Source of the DNA: Candidatus Sulfotelmatobacter kueseliae
GTDB lineage: Bacteria > Acidobacteriota > Terriglobia > Terriglobales > Acidobacteriaceae
Assembly (NCBI GenBank): GCA_900290255.1
Contig: OMOD01000101.1
Coordinates: 48,548 to 110,530, forward strand
Direction: 5' to 3'
DNA length: 61,983 nt
The position numbers were made by a program, and so were the translations under genes. Position 1 is the first letter of the stretch, and every line of letters begins with the position of its first letter. The notes under the pieces are model-generated. The model saw nothing but the letters and a program-made list of their open reading frames with translations. It was not told the origin of the DNA and searched no databases. Shown here piece after piece: positions 36,685-44,575 of the stretch.

Positions 36685-36879
36685 ACCGTTGATTACTGGT
36701 TTCTTGGTTCGTGATGGAAAGCCGAGTTACTACCGCCGTTCTTCATCGAAGAATCAGGTTCGGTGACCTTCTCCCCCTGATGCTCTGTCTGTGTTGTGGG
36801 TTAAGTCTGTCCCCACACTGACGGTGGCAATCGCGCACAAGATTTATCTCGATCTTCCCGCCGCGCTCGTTGGCCGCTA

Positions 36880-37818
36880 TCAGAGCCTCGGAGCCATAAG
36901 CGCCGCTTCTGCCCACTCGCTCATGGGATGGGCCCTGCCGCAGTCCATACACTTGGTCACCGGATACTGCATGCCGCAGCGCGGACATACCGCCCCGGTC
37001 TGGAACGTATCGAACGTCTGCTCACACTGCCCGCACTTCCAAAGCTCCCCGACCGGCGGTGCGGTCTTGCATTCCGGACAGGCAAATCCATTCCGGCGCG
37101 GCAGCTTGGCGAAGCGCAAGAGCGCCCGCGCATGTTGCAAGCCACCCCAGCAGTTCATGAGCATGAAGAGGGCAAGAATGCCCAGCCACGTGGGACTGAG
37201 GCCGCCCAACCACGTGGGATGAATCCACAAAGCGAATCCGATGAATGCCACGCTGAGGAAGCCAAGGATCACGGCAACCATCAGGCTGCGGGCGCGTCCC
37301 AGCACGAACCAAAGGAGCGAGCGCAGAATCTGGCCGCCATCCAGTGGATAGATGGGCAGCATGTTGAAAATCAGCAGGCGCGAGTTGATCCACCAGACCA
37401 TTCCCAGCAGGGAATCTGCATCGGGCACCGCCTTCGCCCATCCCAGCGATCGGCTGGTTGTGACCAGTATCAGTAGCACCGGTATCAGCGCCACATTCAC
37501 CAGCGGACCGGCGGCAATGCTCCACAGAGTTGCGCCCGGCCGCGGTGGCGGATCCACATAGGCCACGCCACCCAGCGGCCACAGCACGATCTGGTTGGCC
37601 CGTCCTCCCACTTGCCGGCAGGCCAGCGCGTGGCCAAATTCATGCAGCGTCACGATAAGGAACAGCGCCAGATACTCCAGCAGGTTCCAGGCGACCGAGG
37701 AATAAGTTCCCATCCCGCCCCTGATCTCGAACAGCGCCACCACAAACCACGACCAGTGCAAATACAAGTCGATTCCGCTGAAGCGAAACAGGTGGATGGA
37801 ACCTTGGCGAGTCGGCAT
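36880..37818 (-). CDS. Site-2 protease (M50, Rip1-type) with two C-terminal zinc ribbons
   Basis: The 312-residue integral membrane metalloprotease has the HEFGH zinc site at residues 59-63 and the third ligand Asp160 in NMLPIYPLDGGQ. About six hydrophobic segments surround them. M50B enzymes cut membrane-embedded substrates such as anti-sigma factors. Unusually, residues 247-293 contain four CxxC pairs (first Cys at 247, 262, 278 and 290), which would form two zinc ribbons. No PDZ or CBS domain is present. The extra ribbons may recruit a substrate or partner. No sigma/anti-sigma pair is adjacent. Confidence 0.92.
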   Translation of the reverse strand: MPTRQGSIHLFRFSGIDLYLHWSWFVVALFEIRGGMGTYSSVAWNLLEYLALFLIVTLHEFGHALACRQVGGRANQIVLWPLGGVAYVDPPPRPGATLWSIAAGPLVNVALIPVLLILVTTSRSLGWAKAVPDADSLLGMVWWINSRLLIFNMLPIYPLDGGQILRSLLWFVLGRARSLMVAVILGFLSVAFIGFALWIHPTWLGGLSPTWLGILALFMLMNCWGGLQHARALLRFAKLPRRNGFACPECKTAPPVGELWKCGQCEQTFDTFQTGAVCPRCGMQYPVTKCMDCGRAHPMSEWAEAALMAPRL

Positions 37819-37876
37819 GCTGCCAGAGTTATAACACAGCAGGAGGCGCGTATAATCCGCCGTTGGACGCAGAGCT

Positions 37877-38200
37877 ATGGATTACGTTAAGGGGATATTA
37901 AGCGGACTCGTCGCGGTTATCCTGGCCGAACTGGTCCCGGGCGTCTGGTGGGTTCTTACGACCAGGACGAAGGCAACGGGACTGGCTGCCGTTGCGGGCG
38001 CTTCCGTGGAAAGCCTTTTTTCCTTCCGATTCTGGATCCTGGCAATCCTGTTCTTTGCCGTTTTCTTCGCGGCCAGCAAGCTGGGAAGCAAACCATTGAG
38101 AGTGGCCTTGTTCTGGATTCCCGCACTGACAGTTGTCTCTGCCAGTGTGGCCATTGTTGCCTTGTTCACGTACCTGTTTCTGCGTTTCAGACACTCGTAA
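37877..38200 (+). CDS. Small three-helix membrane protein
   Basis: The 107-residue product consists of three hydrophobic segments (about residues 5-27, 50-68 and 78-103), short polar loops and a basic C-terminus. A Trp-rich segment VPGVWWVL lies after helix 1. No family is recognised. It is divergent from the site-2 protease with a 58-bp gap, so the two may share control elements. Confidence 0.65.
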   Translation: MDYVKGILSGLVAVILAELVPGVWWVLTTRTKATGLAAVAGASVESLFSFRFWILAILFFAVFFAASKLGSKPLRVALFWIPALTVVSASVAIVALFTYLFLRFRHS

Positions 38201-38221
38201 GACCAGGATCCTGCCAGGGAC

Positions 38222-39412
38222 CTAGTCCACATACAGCCCCGCCGACGCTCCTACCCACTCCATATTCTTGTTGTGATCGACGCCCATCATCAGTCCACGC
38301 CCCATGCGGATAATCGTCAACACGGGCGCCAGCTCCTCCAGCCAGATATACATCACCCGCACTTCTGCCTTCGTCCCGCCATACGGAGTCTCGATCACCG
38401 GCTCAAAGTGCATTCGCTCCTGCAGAATGTAATAAGGACGTTTTTCCCACGGAATCGCCGCGATGTCCTCCTTTTTGGGCGCAATCACCACTCCCAGGCC
38501 GGCAAACGAATACAGCGGTTTCAGCGCGTAATTTTCGAGATCGGGCGGAATATCTTCCAGCCGGTCCAGAAACCACGTTTTCGGCACCGACTCGTGCTTC
38601 AGGTAAGGAATCGAAAATTTGCTGATGCGGAAATACCAGTTGGGATGCCCCGCCCACTCCACGTCCAGCTCGTCGCGCCAGTCAAAATTCAGCTTGACCT
38701 GCTTGCGTTCAAGTTCGTCCACAATCGTCCGGTTGTAAATTCGAAGGATTGGGATGCGCTTGCCGTCGCGCTCGTAGTAAAGACGGGATCCTTCTTTCTC
38801 GATGTCGACAATATCCACGGCCCGCACGCCCAGCATCTTCTCGGTCAACAGAAAATCCGTCAGCGTTTTCTGCTCCTGAGGATGGATCTCCATCAGGATC
38901 ACATTCTCCGGATCGTGCGTACCCACAATCGCCCGCCGGAAAAGCTCGCGGTAGGAAGCCCTCTCCAGCCCGCTCAAGAAGTATTTCAGCCCGGATGTCC
39001 CCAATCCATAAATGTCGATATACGCCTCCGCCAGCGGCCCTTGATAGGCATACAGAGAAGGGAAGGCCTGCAACTCGACCAGCCTGGGCTGCAACTCGCC
39101 TCCGGCATCGCGCACCAGGCCAAAATCCACCTGCACAAACATCGGGTGCGGCGGCTCGTTTGGAACTTTGAACTCGGCGGGCACCGCTTCGTCCGATTTC
39201 GCCCGATACTCCGGACTGTCCACAAGCTGCCGAATCAACTCCCGGCCGTCGCGCGCCATCCGATCGATCAATTCCTTCGGGAAAAAACATGGGGTTTCCG
39301 ACAGCCGGAATTGCACATGCGTCCCGCATTGTTCATCGATTCGCCGCAGGAAGTGCTGATATTTTTCGGGAGTAAAGCTCGCGTTAAACTGCTTGCGCAG
39401 GGAAGGAATCAT
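38222..39412 (-). CDS. ATP-grasp-like protein, possibly glutathionylspermidine-synthase-type (tentative)
   Basis: The 396-residue cytoplasmic protein has VQVDFGLVRDAGGELQPRL and VELQAFPSLYAYQG, which resemble the acceptor/metal region of glutathionylspermidine synthase-type ATP-grasp ligases. YALKPLYSFAGLGVVIAP looks like a nucleotide-binding Lys strand and Gly-rich loop. Late sequence includes EVRVMYIWLEELAPVL and ends in VGASAGLYVD. The order of these elements suggests a circularly permuted ATP-grasp, but the match is by eye and the enzymatic call is tentative. It is the last gene of a minus-strand ligase/peptidase cluster, 91 bp after the M29 gene. Confidence 0.6.
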   Translation of the reverse strand: MIPSLRKQFNASFTPEKYQHFLRRIDEQCGTHVQFRLSETPCFFPKELIDRMARDGRELIRQLVDSPEYRAKSDEAVPAEFKVPNEPPHPMFVQVDFGLVRDAGGELQPRLVELQAFPSLYAYQGPLAEAYIDIYGLGTSGLKYFLSGLERASYRELFRRAIVGTHDPENVILMEIHPQEQKTLTDFLLTEKMLGVRAVDIVDIEKEGSRLYYERDGKRIPILRIYNRTIVDELERKQVKLNFDWRDELDVEWAGHPNWYFRISKFSIPYLKHESVPKTWFLDRLEDIPPDLENYALKPLYSFAGLGVVIAPKKEDIAAIPWEKRPYYILQERMHFEPVIETPYGGTKAEVRVMYIWLEELAPVLTIIRMGRGLMMGVDHNKNMEWVGASAGLYVD

Positions 39413-39453
39413 GGCCAGAAGACTGCAGTGTTGTGAATATTACTAAACGCGTT

Positions 39454-39483
39454 GTCATTCCGAGCGAAGCGAGGAATCCGCTT
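39454..39483. repeat. Dispersed element, copy 2
   Basis: GTCATTCCGAGCGAAGCG followed by AGGAATCCGCTT nearly repeats the 7145-7175 copy. It lies in the gap between two genes of the ligase cluster. Confidence 0.8.
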
Positions 39484-39503
39484 TTCGTTGGCAGCGGCGG
39501 ACC

Positions 39504-40550
39504 CTACGCCTCCACCAGGAACTTTCCCTCGCGCATGATCTGCTGGTCGTCGACCCAAATGTTGAACTTTCGTCCCACCACATCAATGTGCGTGGTCGAA
39601 TCCCAATCCGCTCCGGTGTGGGCGCCGTACGGGTTGCCAAACGCAATGTGCACCCCGGGATATTTCTCATCCTGCAGAATCTGCCCGATCACGTCTTTCA
39701 GATCAATGTTGGTCCCGATAGCGAACTCGCCCACGCGATCGCTGTTTTCGTCGGTGTGGGTGTACTTCCAGAAATCACTTTCCAATTCGCGATTCTCCGA
39801 GTGCGCTTCGGTCAGCCGGTTGCCTTTCATGCGCACCGTCAGAGGATTCTCCTGCAGGCTGCCAAACTTCGCGCACAAATAATCACCCACCACCCCGTCA
39901 ATCACAAACGTCCCGTTCACCTCGCCCGGCGTCGTGAAAATTTCGCCGCCCGGCAGATTGCCCCACTTCTCGGGAGTGATAATTCCGCTGGTCTTCAGCC
40001 ACTTGTAATTCGGATTCAAGTCCGCCGTCAGATCTGTCCCGGAGGCAGTCGTTGCCCGAATCCGCGACGCTTTGCGCACCATCTCCACCACTTTCTGGCT
40101 GAGTCGGTCCACGCGCTGGAAATCCGCCCGCATCCCCTCCAGCATGATCTGCCGGTTGATGTTCACCATGTGCGCGTGGCGAATCTTCCGCCGGTTGACC
40201 ACGTCGGTCATCTGAATCCGCGAACGCAACTCGTTGGGCTGCACTTGCACGGCAAAGATCGAGACCTGACTCGTCTCCAGATCGTCCAGAATCTCTCGCG
40301 GCGAATTCGTCAGCGGACGCTCCGCCAATTCCTCCAGCACCCACGAGTGATAGGGAGCGTTGATCTTCTCCAGTTCAGCGGCGATCGCGGCAGCGATCTC
40401 CAGCGTCGCCTCGTCGGTGATGACACACGCCTGCTCCTCAGGCTGCACGCGCAGGCAAACATTCACGGCGTTAAATGCGCCCGGCGTGAACTCGCGATCA
40501 AATGGCATCCGGTTGAGTTGTTTGTGAATGGAACTGACAGGAATACTCAT
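39504..40550 (-). CDS. M29-family metallo-aminopeptidase
   Basis: The 348-residue protein shows the full M29 metal site in order: Glu203 (GNLPGGEIF), Glu275 (GEFAIGTN), His301 (VHIAFGNP), Tyr308, His321 and Asp323 (TTHIDVV). These correspond to the E-E-H-Y-H-D pattern of AmpS/AmpT-type enzymes, which release N-terminal amino acids with two divalent metals. Length is slightly below the usual 400. Its ATG overlaps the stop of the upstream GCS2-type ligase gene (TAATG), so the two are translationally coupled. Such pairing suggests the peptidase trims or recycles a product made by the ligases. Confidence 0.92.
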   Translation of the reverse strand: MSIPVSSIHKQLNRMPFDREFTPGAFNAVNVCLRVQPEEQACVITDEATLEIAAAIAAELEKINAPYHSWVLEELAERPLTNSPREILDDLETSQVSIFAVQVQPNELRSRIQMTDVVNRRKIRHAHMVNINRQIMLEGMRADFQRVDRLSQKVVEMVRKASRIRATTASGTDLTADLNPNYKWLKTSGIITPEKWGNLPGGEIFTTPGEVNGTFVIDGVVGDYLCAKFGSLQENPLTVRMKGNRLTEAHSENRELESDFWKYTHTDENSDRVGEFAIGTNIDLKDVIGQILQDEKYPGVHIAFGNPYGAHTGADWDSTTHIDVVGRKFNIWVDDQQIMREGKFLVEA

Positions 40551-41686
40551 TACCCTACTTTTCGCTCGGAAGCCGGCTGCTCCTCGAGCCCCGCTTCCGT
40601 CTCCTCGATGATGAAATCTACTACCTGTTTCAAATCTCCAGTCTCCTGGAAGACACGCAACTGCCGGTCCGCCCCGCTGCCCTTTTCCAGAATCTCGTGG
40701 ATATAATTCAGCTCCTCGCGCGAATCCAGTTCATCCACCACGTCGTCCACAAAGTCCAAATATTCGCGCACCAGGTCCCGCGCCGGCACTTCCGTCTGCT
40801 TGCCGAAATCAATCAGCTTGCCGTCAAGCCCATAGCGGGCCGCCCGCCACTTGTTCTCCATGATGAGCGCGCGCCGGTACAACCGGAATCCCTGATTGGC
40901 CGCATAGAGTTTGTACAGCTTCGCCACCGTAGCCTGGATCAGCGCCGCCAGCGCGATCGTCTCGTCGGCGCGCATGGGAATATCGCACACGCGGAATTCA
41001 ATCGTATTGAAGAACGGGTGCGGCCGGATGTCCCACCAGATCTTCTTTGCATTATCAATGCAGTTGGTCTTGATCAGAAGCTTGATAAAGTTGTCGTACT
41101 CGCCCCAACTGGGAAAATAATCCGGGATGTTGGTCCGGGGGAACTTGTCGAATACTTTGCAGCGGTACGACTTCAGGCCCGTGTTCATCCCGAGCCAGAA
41201 CGGCGAGTTGGTCGAGAGCGCCAGAATATGGGGCAAAAAATAGCGCGCGTGATTCATCATGTGGATCGCGGTCTCGCGATCCTCAATCCCGATGTGCACG
41301 TGCAAGCCAAAAATCAGGTTGGCCCGCGCCACCAGCTGCAAATCCTCGACGATATTCTTGTAGCGCTCGTCGGGATGAATCTCCTGCGTCCGCCAATCCG
41401 AAAACGGATGCGTCGCCGCCGCCGCCAGCCGCAACCCGTTCTCCCTGGCCAGGCGCGCCATGTTGCGCCGCAGCTTCTTGACCTCGTCTTTCGCTTCCTT
41501 GATGCTCTTGCAGACCGACGTTCCCACCTCGACCACCGACTGGTGCATCTCCGCCTTCACGCGCTCCTGAAGAATCATCCGGCCCTTCTCCAGGATTTCG
41601 GCGTGAATGTGCGACCGCAGATCCCGCGTCTCCGGATCTACCGTCTGATATTCCTCTTCAATCCCGATGGTGAAAGTCGGCAACAT
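40550..41686 (-). CDS. GCS2-type carboxylate-amine ligase (YbdK-like)
   Basis: The 378-residue protein belongs to the glutamate-cysteine ligase family 2. Recognisable segments are TIGIEEEYQTVDPETRDL, VVEVGTSVCKSIKEA, GLHVHIGIEDRETAI, LSTNSPFWLGMNTGLKSYRC and NTIEFRVCDIPMRADETIAL, with Glu and Arg residues of the ATP/metal site. These enzymes join a carboxylate to an amine through an acyl phosphate; YbdK itself has weak glutamate-cysteine ligase activity. It overlaps the M29 gene by one base. The physiological substrates are unknown. Confidence 0.93.
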   Translation of the reverse strand: MLPTFTIGIEEEYQTVDPETRDLRSHIHAEILEKGRMILQERVKAEMHQSVVEVGTSVCKSIKEAKDEVKKLRRNMARLARENGLRLAAAATHPFSDWRTQEIHPDERYKNIVEDLQLVARANLIFGLHVHIGIEDRETAIHMMNHARYFLPHILALSTNSPFWLGMNTGLKSYRCKVFDKFPRTNIPDYFPSWGEYDNFIKLLIKTNCIDNAKKIWWDIRPHPFFNTIEFRVCDIPMRADETIALAALIQATVAKLYKLYAANQGFRLYRRALIMENKWRAARYGLDGKLIDFGKQTEVPARDLVREYLDFVDDVVDELDSREELNYIHEILEKGSGADRQLRVFQETGDLKQVVDFIIEETEAGLEEQPASERKVG

Positions 41687-41700
41687 ATCGAATCATGTAG

Positions 41701-41740
41701 GGACAGCCGCCTTCGGCTGTCCGGCCGAGCTTCGCTCGGC
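41701..41740. repeat. Double REP-like hairpin
   Basis: GGACAGCCG-CCTT-CGGCTGTCC (41701-41722) is followed by GCCGAGC-TTC-GCTCGGC (41724-41740). Two perfect adjacent stems sit 15 bp upstream of the GCS2 gene start. Confidence 0.85.
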
Positions 41741-41763
41741 TGCTTTAGATCTGTTTAAACCCC

Positions 41764-41806
41764 TGTCATTCCGACCCTGAACGAAGTGAAGGGGAGGAAC
41801 CTGCTA
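41764..41806. repeat. Dispersed element, copy 3 (diverged)
   Basis: TGTCATTCCGACCCTGAACG followed by a diverged middle and GGAGGAACCTGC is a longer variant of the same element. It again lies between two genes of the ligase cluster. Confidence 0.65.
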
Positions 41807-41899
41807 TTCGCCGGCAGCGCCCAACCGCCGGCCGAACTAGGCCTTAACAGTATACCAATCGCAGGAAACAGCCCGGGCCAGGATTCTTGTGACTTTGGA

Positions 41900-42886
41900 C
41901 TAAGCTTTCGGAACCTGCGGTCTCTTGCGCGATGTCGTTTTCGTATCTCCACCTCCCGCCAGCAGCCCCGCCCACCGCAACTCCTTCACCGGATTCTCCC
42001 CGGCGAGCGCCATCTTCACTGCCATCTCCGCGACAGCATTCACGATCCAGTCAAAATTCTCCCGCCCCACCGAATTCACATCGGCATCCGGCGCCGGATT
42101 CAGAAAGTCAATGGCGTAAGGCACTCCGCCTTCCACCGCGAACTCCACCGTATTCAAGTCGTAGCCCAGCGCGCGGCACAGGGTCAGCGCATCTTTCTCC
42201 ATGCGATTGCGCAGCACTTCCGATGACGGCGGCGGATTTCCTTTCACATAGCGCTCGTGATGCGGCGCCTTCGGATCGTACTTCATGATGTGCACTTTTT
42301 CCTGCTCCACCACGTAGCAGCGGTAATATTCTTCAAATTCCACGCCGTGCTGCAGGGTCATGCACAGGTCGCCGGTCTGGTTATAGTGATGGAAAAACTC
42401 CTCCGGGGAATGCACCTTGTAGACATGCTTCCATCCGCCGCCGGAATACGGCTTCAAGAACGCGGGGAAGCCGACGTAATCGAACAATTCCTGCCAGTTC
42501 AGCGGAAAAATCAGATTCCGCATGGACTGATCCGTCGTTCCCTCCGGATGCTTGTGGTGCGGCAGAACGACCGTCGGCGGAATGGCCACACCCAGCTTGT
42601 GCGCCAGGGAGTAATTAAGGAACTTGTCGTCCGCCGTCCACCAGAAGGGATTGTTCACCACGATCGTTCCGTGCAGCGCCGCATTCTTCAGATAAGCGCG
42701 GTAAAACTGGATGTCCTGCGAAATCCGGTCAATGATGACGTCGTACTTCTTCGGCTCGTCCATGCGGATGCCGCCGATCTTCACAAACTCCGCCTCGACG
42801 CCCTCGACCTTCATCGCGTTAATCTTCTCCACCACCGCGGGGGGAAAGGTGTTCTCCATGCCAAACAAAATCCCAATCTTCTTCAT
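41900..42886 (-). CDS. ATP-grasp ligase (RimK/glutathione-synthetase-like)
   Basis: The 328-residue protein has an N-terminal pre-ATP-grasp part (KKIGILFGMENTFPPAVVEK, YDVIIDRISQDIQFYRAYL). The ATP-grasp core follows, with FPAFLKPYSGGGWKHVYKV as the nucleotide Lys and Gly loop and FEEYYRCYVVEQEKVHIMKY. AVEGGVPYAIDFLNPAPDAD carries the Asp/Asn magnesium ligands. The C-terminus is basic. ATP-grasp ligases form peptide or amide bonds through acyl phosphates. It lies between the esterase gene (58-bp gap) and the GCS2 ligase gene (213-bp gap holding repeats). A role in the same pathway is inferred. Confidence 0.9.
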   Translation of the reverse strand: MKKIGILFGMENTFPPAVVEKINAMKVEGVEAEFVKIGGIRMDEPKKYDVIIDRISQDIQFYRAYLKNAALHGTIVVNNPFWWTADDKFLNYSLAHKLGVAIPPTVVLPHHKHPEGTTDQSMRNLIFPLNWQELFDYVGFPAFLKPYSGGGWKHVYKVHSPEEFFHHYNQTGDLCMTLQHGVEFEEYYRCYVVEQEKVHIMKYDPKAPHHERYVKGNPPPSSEVLRNRMEKDALTLCRALGYDLNTVEFAVEGGVPYAIDFLNPAPDADVNSVGRENFDWIVNAVAEMAVKMALAGENPVKELRWAGLLAGGGDTKTTSRKRPQVPKA

Positions 42887-42910
42887 CGTGATTTACTCCG
42901 GCCCTAGGGC

Positions 42911-42938
42911 CAACGACCAGCGGCCAACGACCGACGAC
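42911..42938. repeat. 7-bp array CAACGAC/CAGCGGC/CGACGAC
   Basis: Four consecutive heptamers in the 58-bp gap between the esterase and ATP-grasp genes. The first and third units are identical. Confidence 0.8.
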
Positions 42939-42944
42939 CGTTTT

Positions 42945-43655
42945 TCAAAAGTACTTCACTGCCATTCTCTGCCACAGCGGCCAGTCATGTTTCGAATTGT
43001 CGTTATAAATGTCGAGCCAGTGCGGAATTGCGTTCCCATTGAGCATTGCCGAGAACTTGATGTTCTGGTCCAGGCACATATCCCAATCGGCCGAGCCCAG
43101 CACAATCTTCATTTGCCGGTACCGGCTCAGAAACCAGTCGTCCGCGAGTTTCGGCACAAAGTCCGGAGGGTTATTGAAGTAGCAGTCGTCGTCGTAATAC
43201 CCGTCCAGAAACTGATGGATATCGAACGCCCCACTCATGCTCACACAATGAGTGACGACGTCGGGATGCTTCAACGCAAAATTCACCGTGTGGTATCCGC
43301 CGAAACTGCATCCCGTCACCGCCAGTTGCCACGCCTGGTTCTTCCACCGGATGAAAGGCAGAAACTCATGCAAAATGTAGCGCTCATACTGCAAATGGCG
43401 CAGCACCCGCACCCGCGGATGCACGCCCTTGTTGTACCAGCTCTCCATGTCCACGCCATCCGGGCAGAAAACCTGTAGTTCGCCGCGCTCGATCTTTGGC
43501 GCCAGCGCTCCGATCATCCCCCGGTCCTCATATTCGAAAAACTTCCCCATGGAAGTCGGAAACACCAGCAGCGGTACCCCGGCATGACCGAAAACGAGCG
43601 CTTCCATTTCACGATGCAATTCCTGGCTGTAACCTCTGTGATATTCGCGGTTCAT
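42945..43655 (-). CDS. Esterase-family alpha/beta hydrolase
   Basis: The product has 236 residues from the ATG at 43655. The nucleophile elbow is GCSFGG with Ser117, and the base is probably His223 (SKHDWPLWQ). Asp190 or Asp192 in GSADWDMCLD is a likely acid. The sequence resembles the putative-esterase/esterase-D-like family (VFPTSMGKFFEYEDRGMIG near the N-terminus and YHTVNFALKHPDVVTHCVSM). It is cytoplasmic. As first gene of the minus-strand ligase cluster it may cleave an ester or thioester in the product pathway. The substrate is unknown. Confidence 0.88.
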   Translation of the reverse strand: MNREYHRGYSQELHREMEALVFGHAGVPLLVFPTSMGKFFEYEDRGMIGALAPKIERGELQVFCPDGVDMESWYNKGVHPRVRVLRHLQYERYILHEFLPFIRWKNQAWQLAVTGCSFGGYHTVNFALKHPDVVTHCVSMSGAFDIHQFLDGYYDDDCYFNNPPDFVPKLADDWFLSRYRQMKIVLGSADWDMCLDQNIKFSAMLNGNAIPHWLDIYNDNSKHDWPLWQRMAVKYF

Positions 43656-43808
43656 TGTGAACGTGGAAACAGGCGATGTGCACAGAGACGCTGCCGGCAA
43701 CGTCTCTTTCGCAGCCGAAGTATATTACCCGATAGAGGCCGGCAAGGCCTACTGCCGAGCATGCAGGAATGATACTGTCATCGAAACCACCAATTCCGGA
43801 GGCTCCCG

Positions 43809-44219
43809 ATGCCGGTTCGCAAGAACTTTTCCGCTCCCGCCGCTGCCCTCATCATTTTTCTGGCGGCAATCCTCGCAGCCGCCCAATCCCAGCCCAAGCC
43901 GCATGCCAAGGTCGTTGCCCTCGACAAGGCTGACAACGGCATCCTCCCCATCCTTACCGGACCGCCTGAGACCATCAGCATGAAGTCCGGCTATGTTGTG
44001 CTTGAACCCGGCCGGTCCGTCGGCAAACACAGCACCGAGCACCACGAGGAAATTCTGATTGTCCTCGAGGGTCAGGGTGAAATGCGCTTCCGCGATGGTT
44101 CGAGACTTGAACTCAAAGCTCGCACCGCGCTCTATTGCCCGCCCGAAACCGAACACGACGTCTGGAACACAAGCGCTGGAACGCTTCGCTATGTGTACGT
44201 TGTAGCAAATGCCCAGTGA
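43809..44219 (+). CDS. Secreted cupin-domain protein
   Basis: The 136-residue protein has a signal peptide (residues 1-25, ending AAAQS). One cupin barrel follows, with GKHSTEHHEEILIVLEGQGE (His/His/Glu metal ligands) and YCPPETEHDVWNTS as the second motif. Exported single-domain cupins are of unknown function. It is divergent from the esterase gene. Confidence 0.88.
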   Translation: MPVRKNFSAPAAALIIFLAAILAAAQSQPKPHAKVVALDKADNGILPILTGPPETISMKSGYVVLEPGRSVGKHSTEHHEEILIVLEGQGEMRFRDGSRLELKARTALYCPPETEHDVWNTSAGTLRYVYVVANAQ

Positions 44220-44407
44220 CAGAGCGTCAACCCGCGAAGCGGATGGGGCGCTGGAGTCTGATTCTAGTCACAGATATTGAACATCAAGGTCTGAATGCTG
44301 ATGTCAAAGTTGCCCGCGGTCATGTGGTTCCGGCGCAGGCACCAAGGTGCGCGCCGCAACAAGGTTGCGACAGAGGCATCGGCGACCCGAACTGAGCTTC
44401 GCCGGAA

Positions 44408-44506
44408 CTACTTTGGCTTGTGGTACAGAAAAACCGCTAATGCGACCAGAACAACCGTGATAATCCACAGAATTATGTTTTTGCTGCTGCTTTTCTCTTC
44501 AGCCAT
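44408..44506 (-). CDS. Possible 32-residue single-pass membrane peptide
   Basis: A minus-strand ATG at 44506 opens a 33-codon frame ending in TAG at 44408. The peptide starts MAEEKSSSKN, continues with a strongly hydrophobic helix containing LWIITVVLVALAVFL, and ends YHKPK. This polar-helix-basic layout is that of small bitopic membrane proteins. It lies 69 bp downstream of the LolA-like gene on the same strand. No strong ribosome site is visible, so it remains a candidate. Confidence 0.45.
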   Translation of the reverse strand: MAEEKSSSKNIILWIITVVLVALAVFLYHKPK

Positions 44507-44575
44507 GGTCAAGAGTACAGCACAGACTCAAGTTGTGGATCAAGTGCCACGCGAAATACTCCGCAGGCTCCTGTT

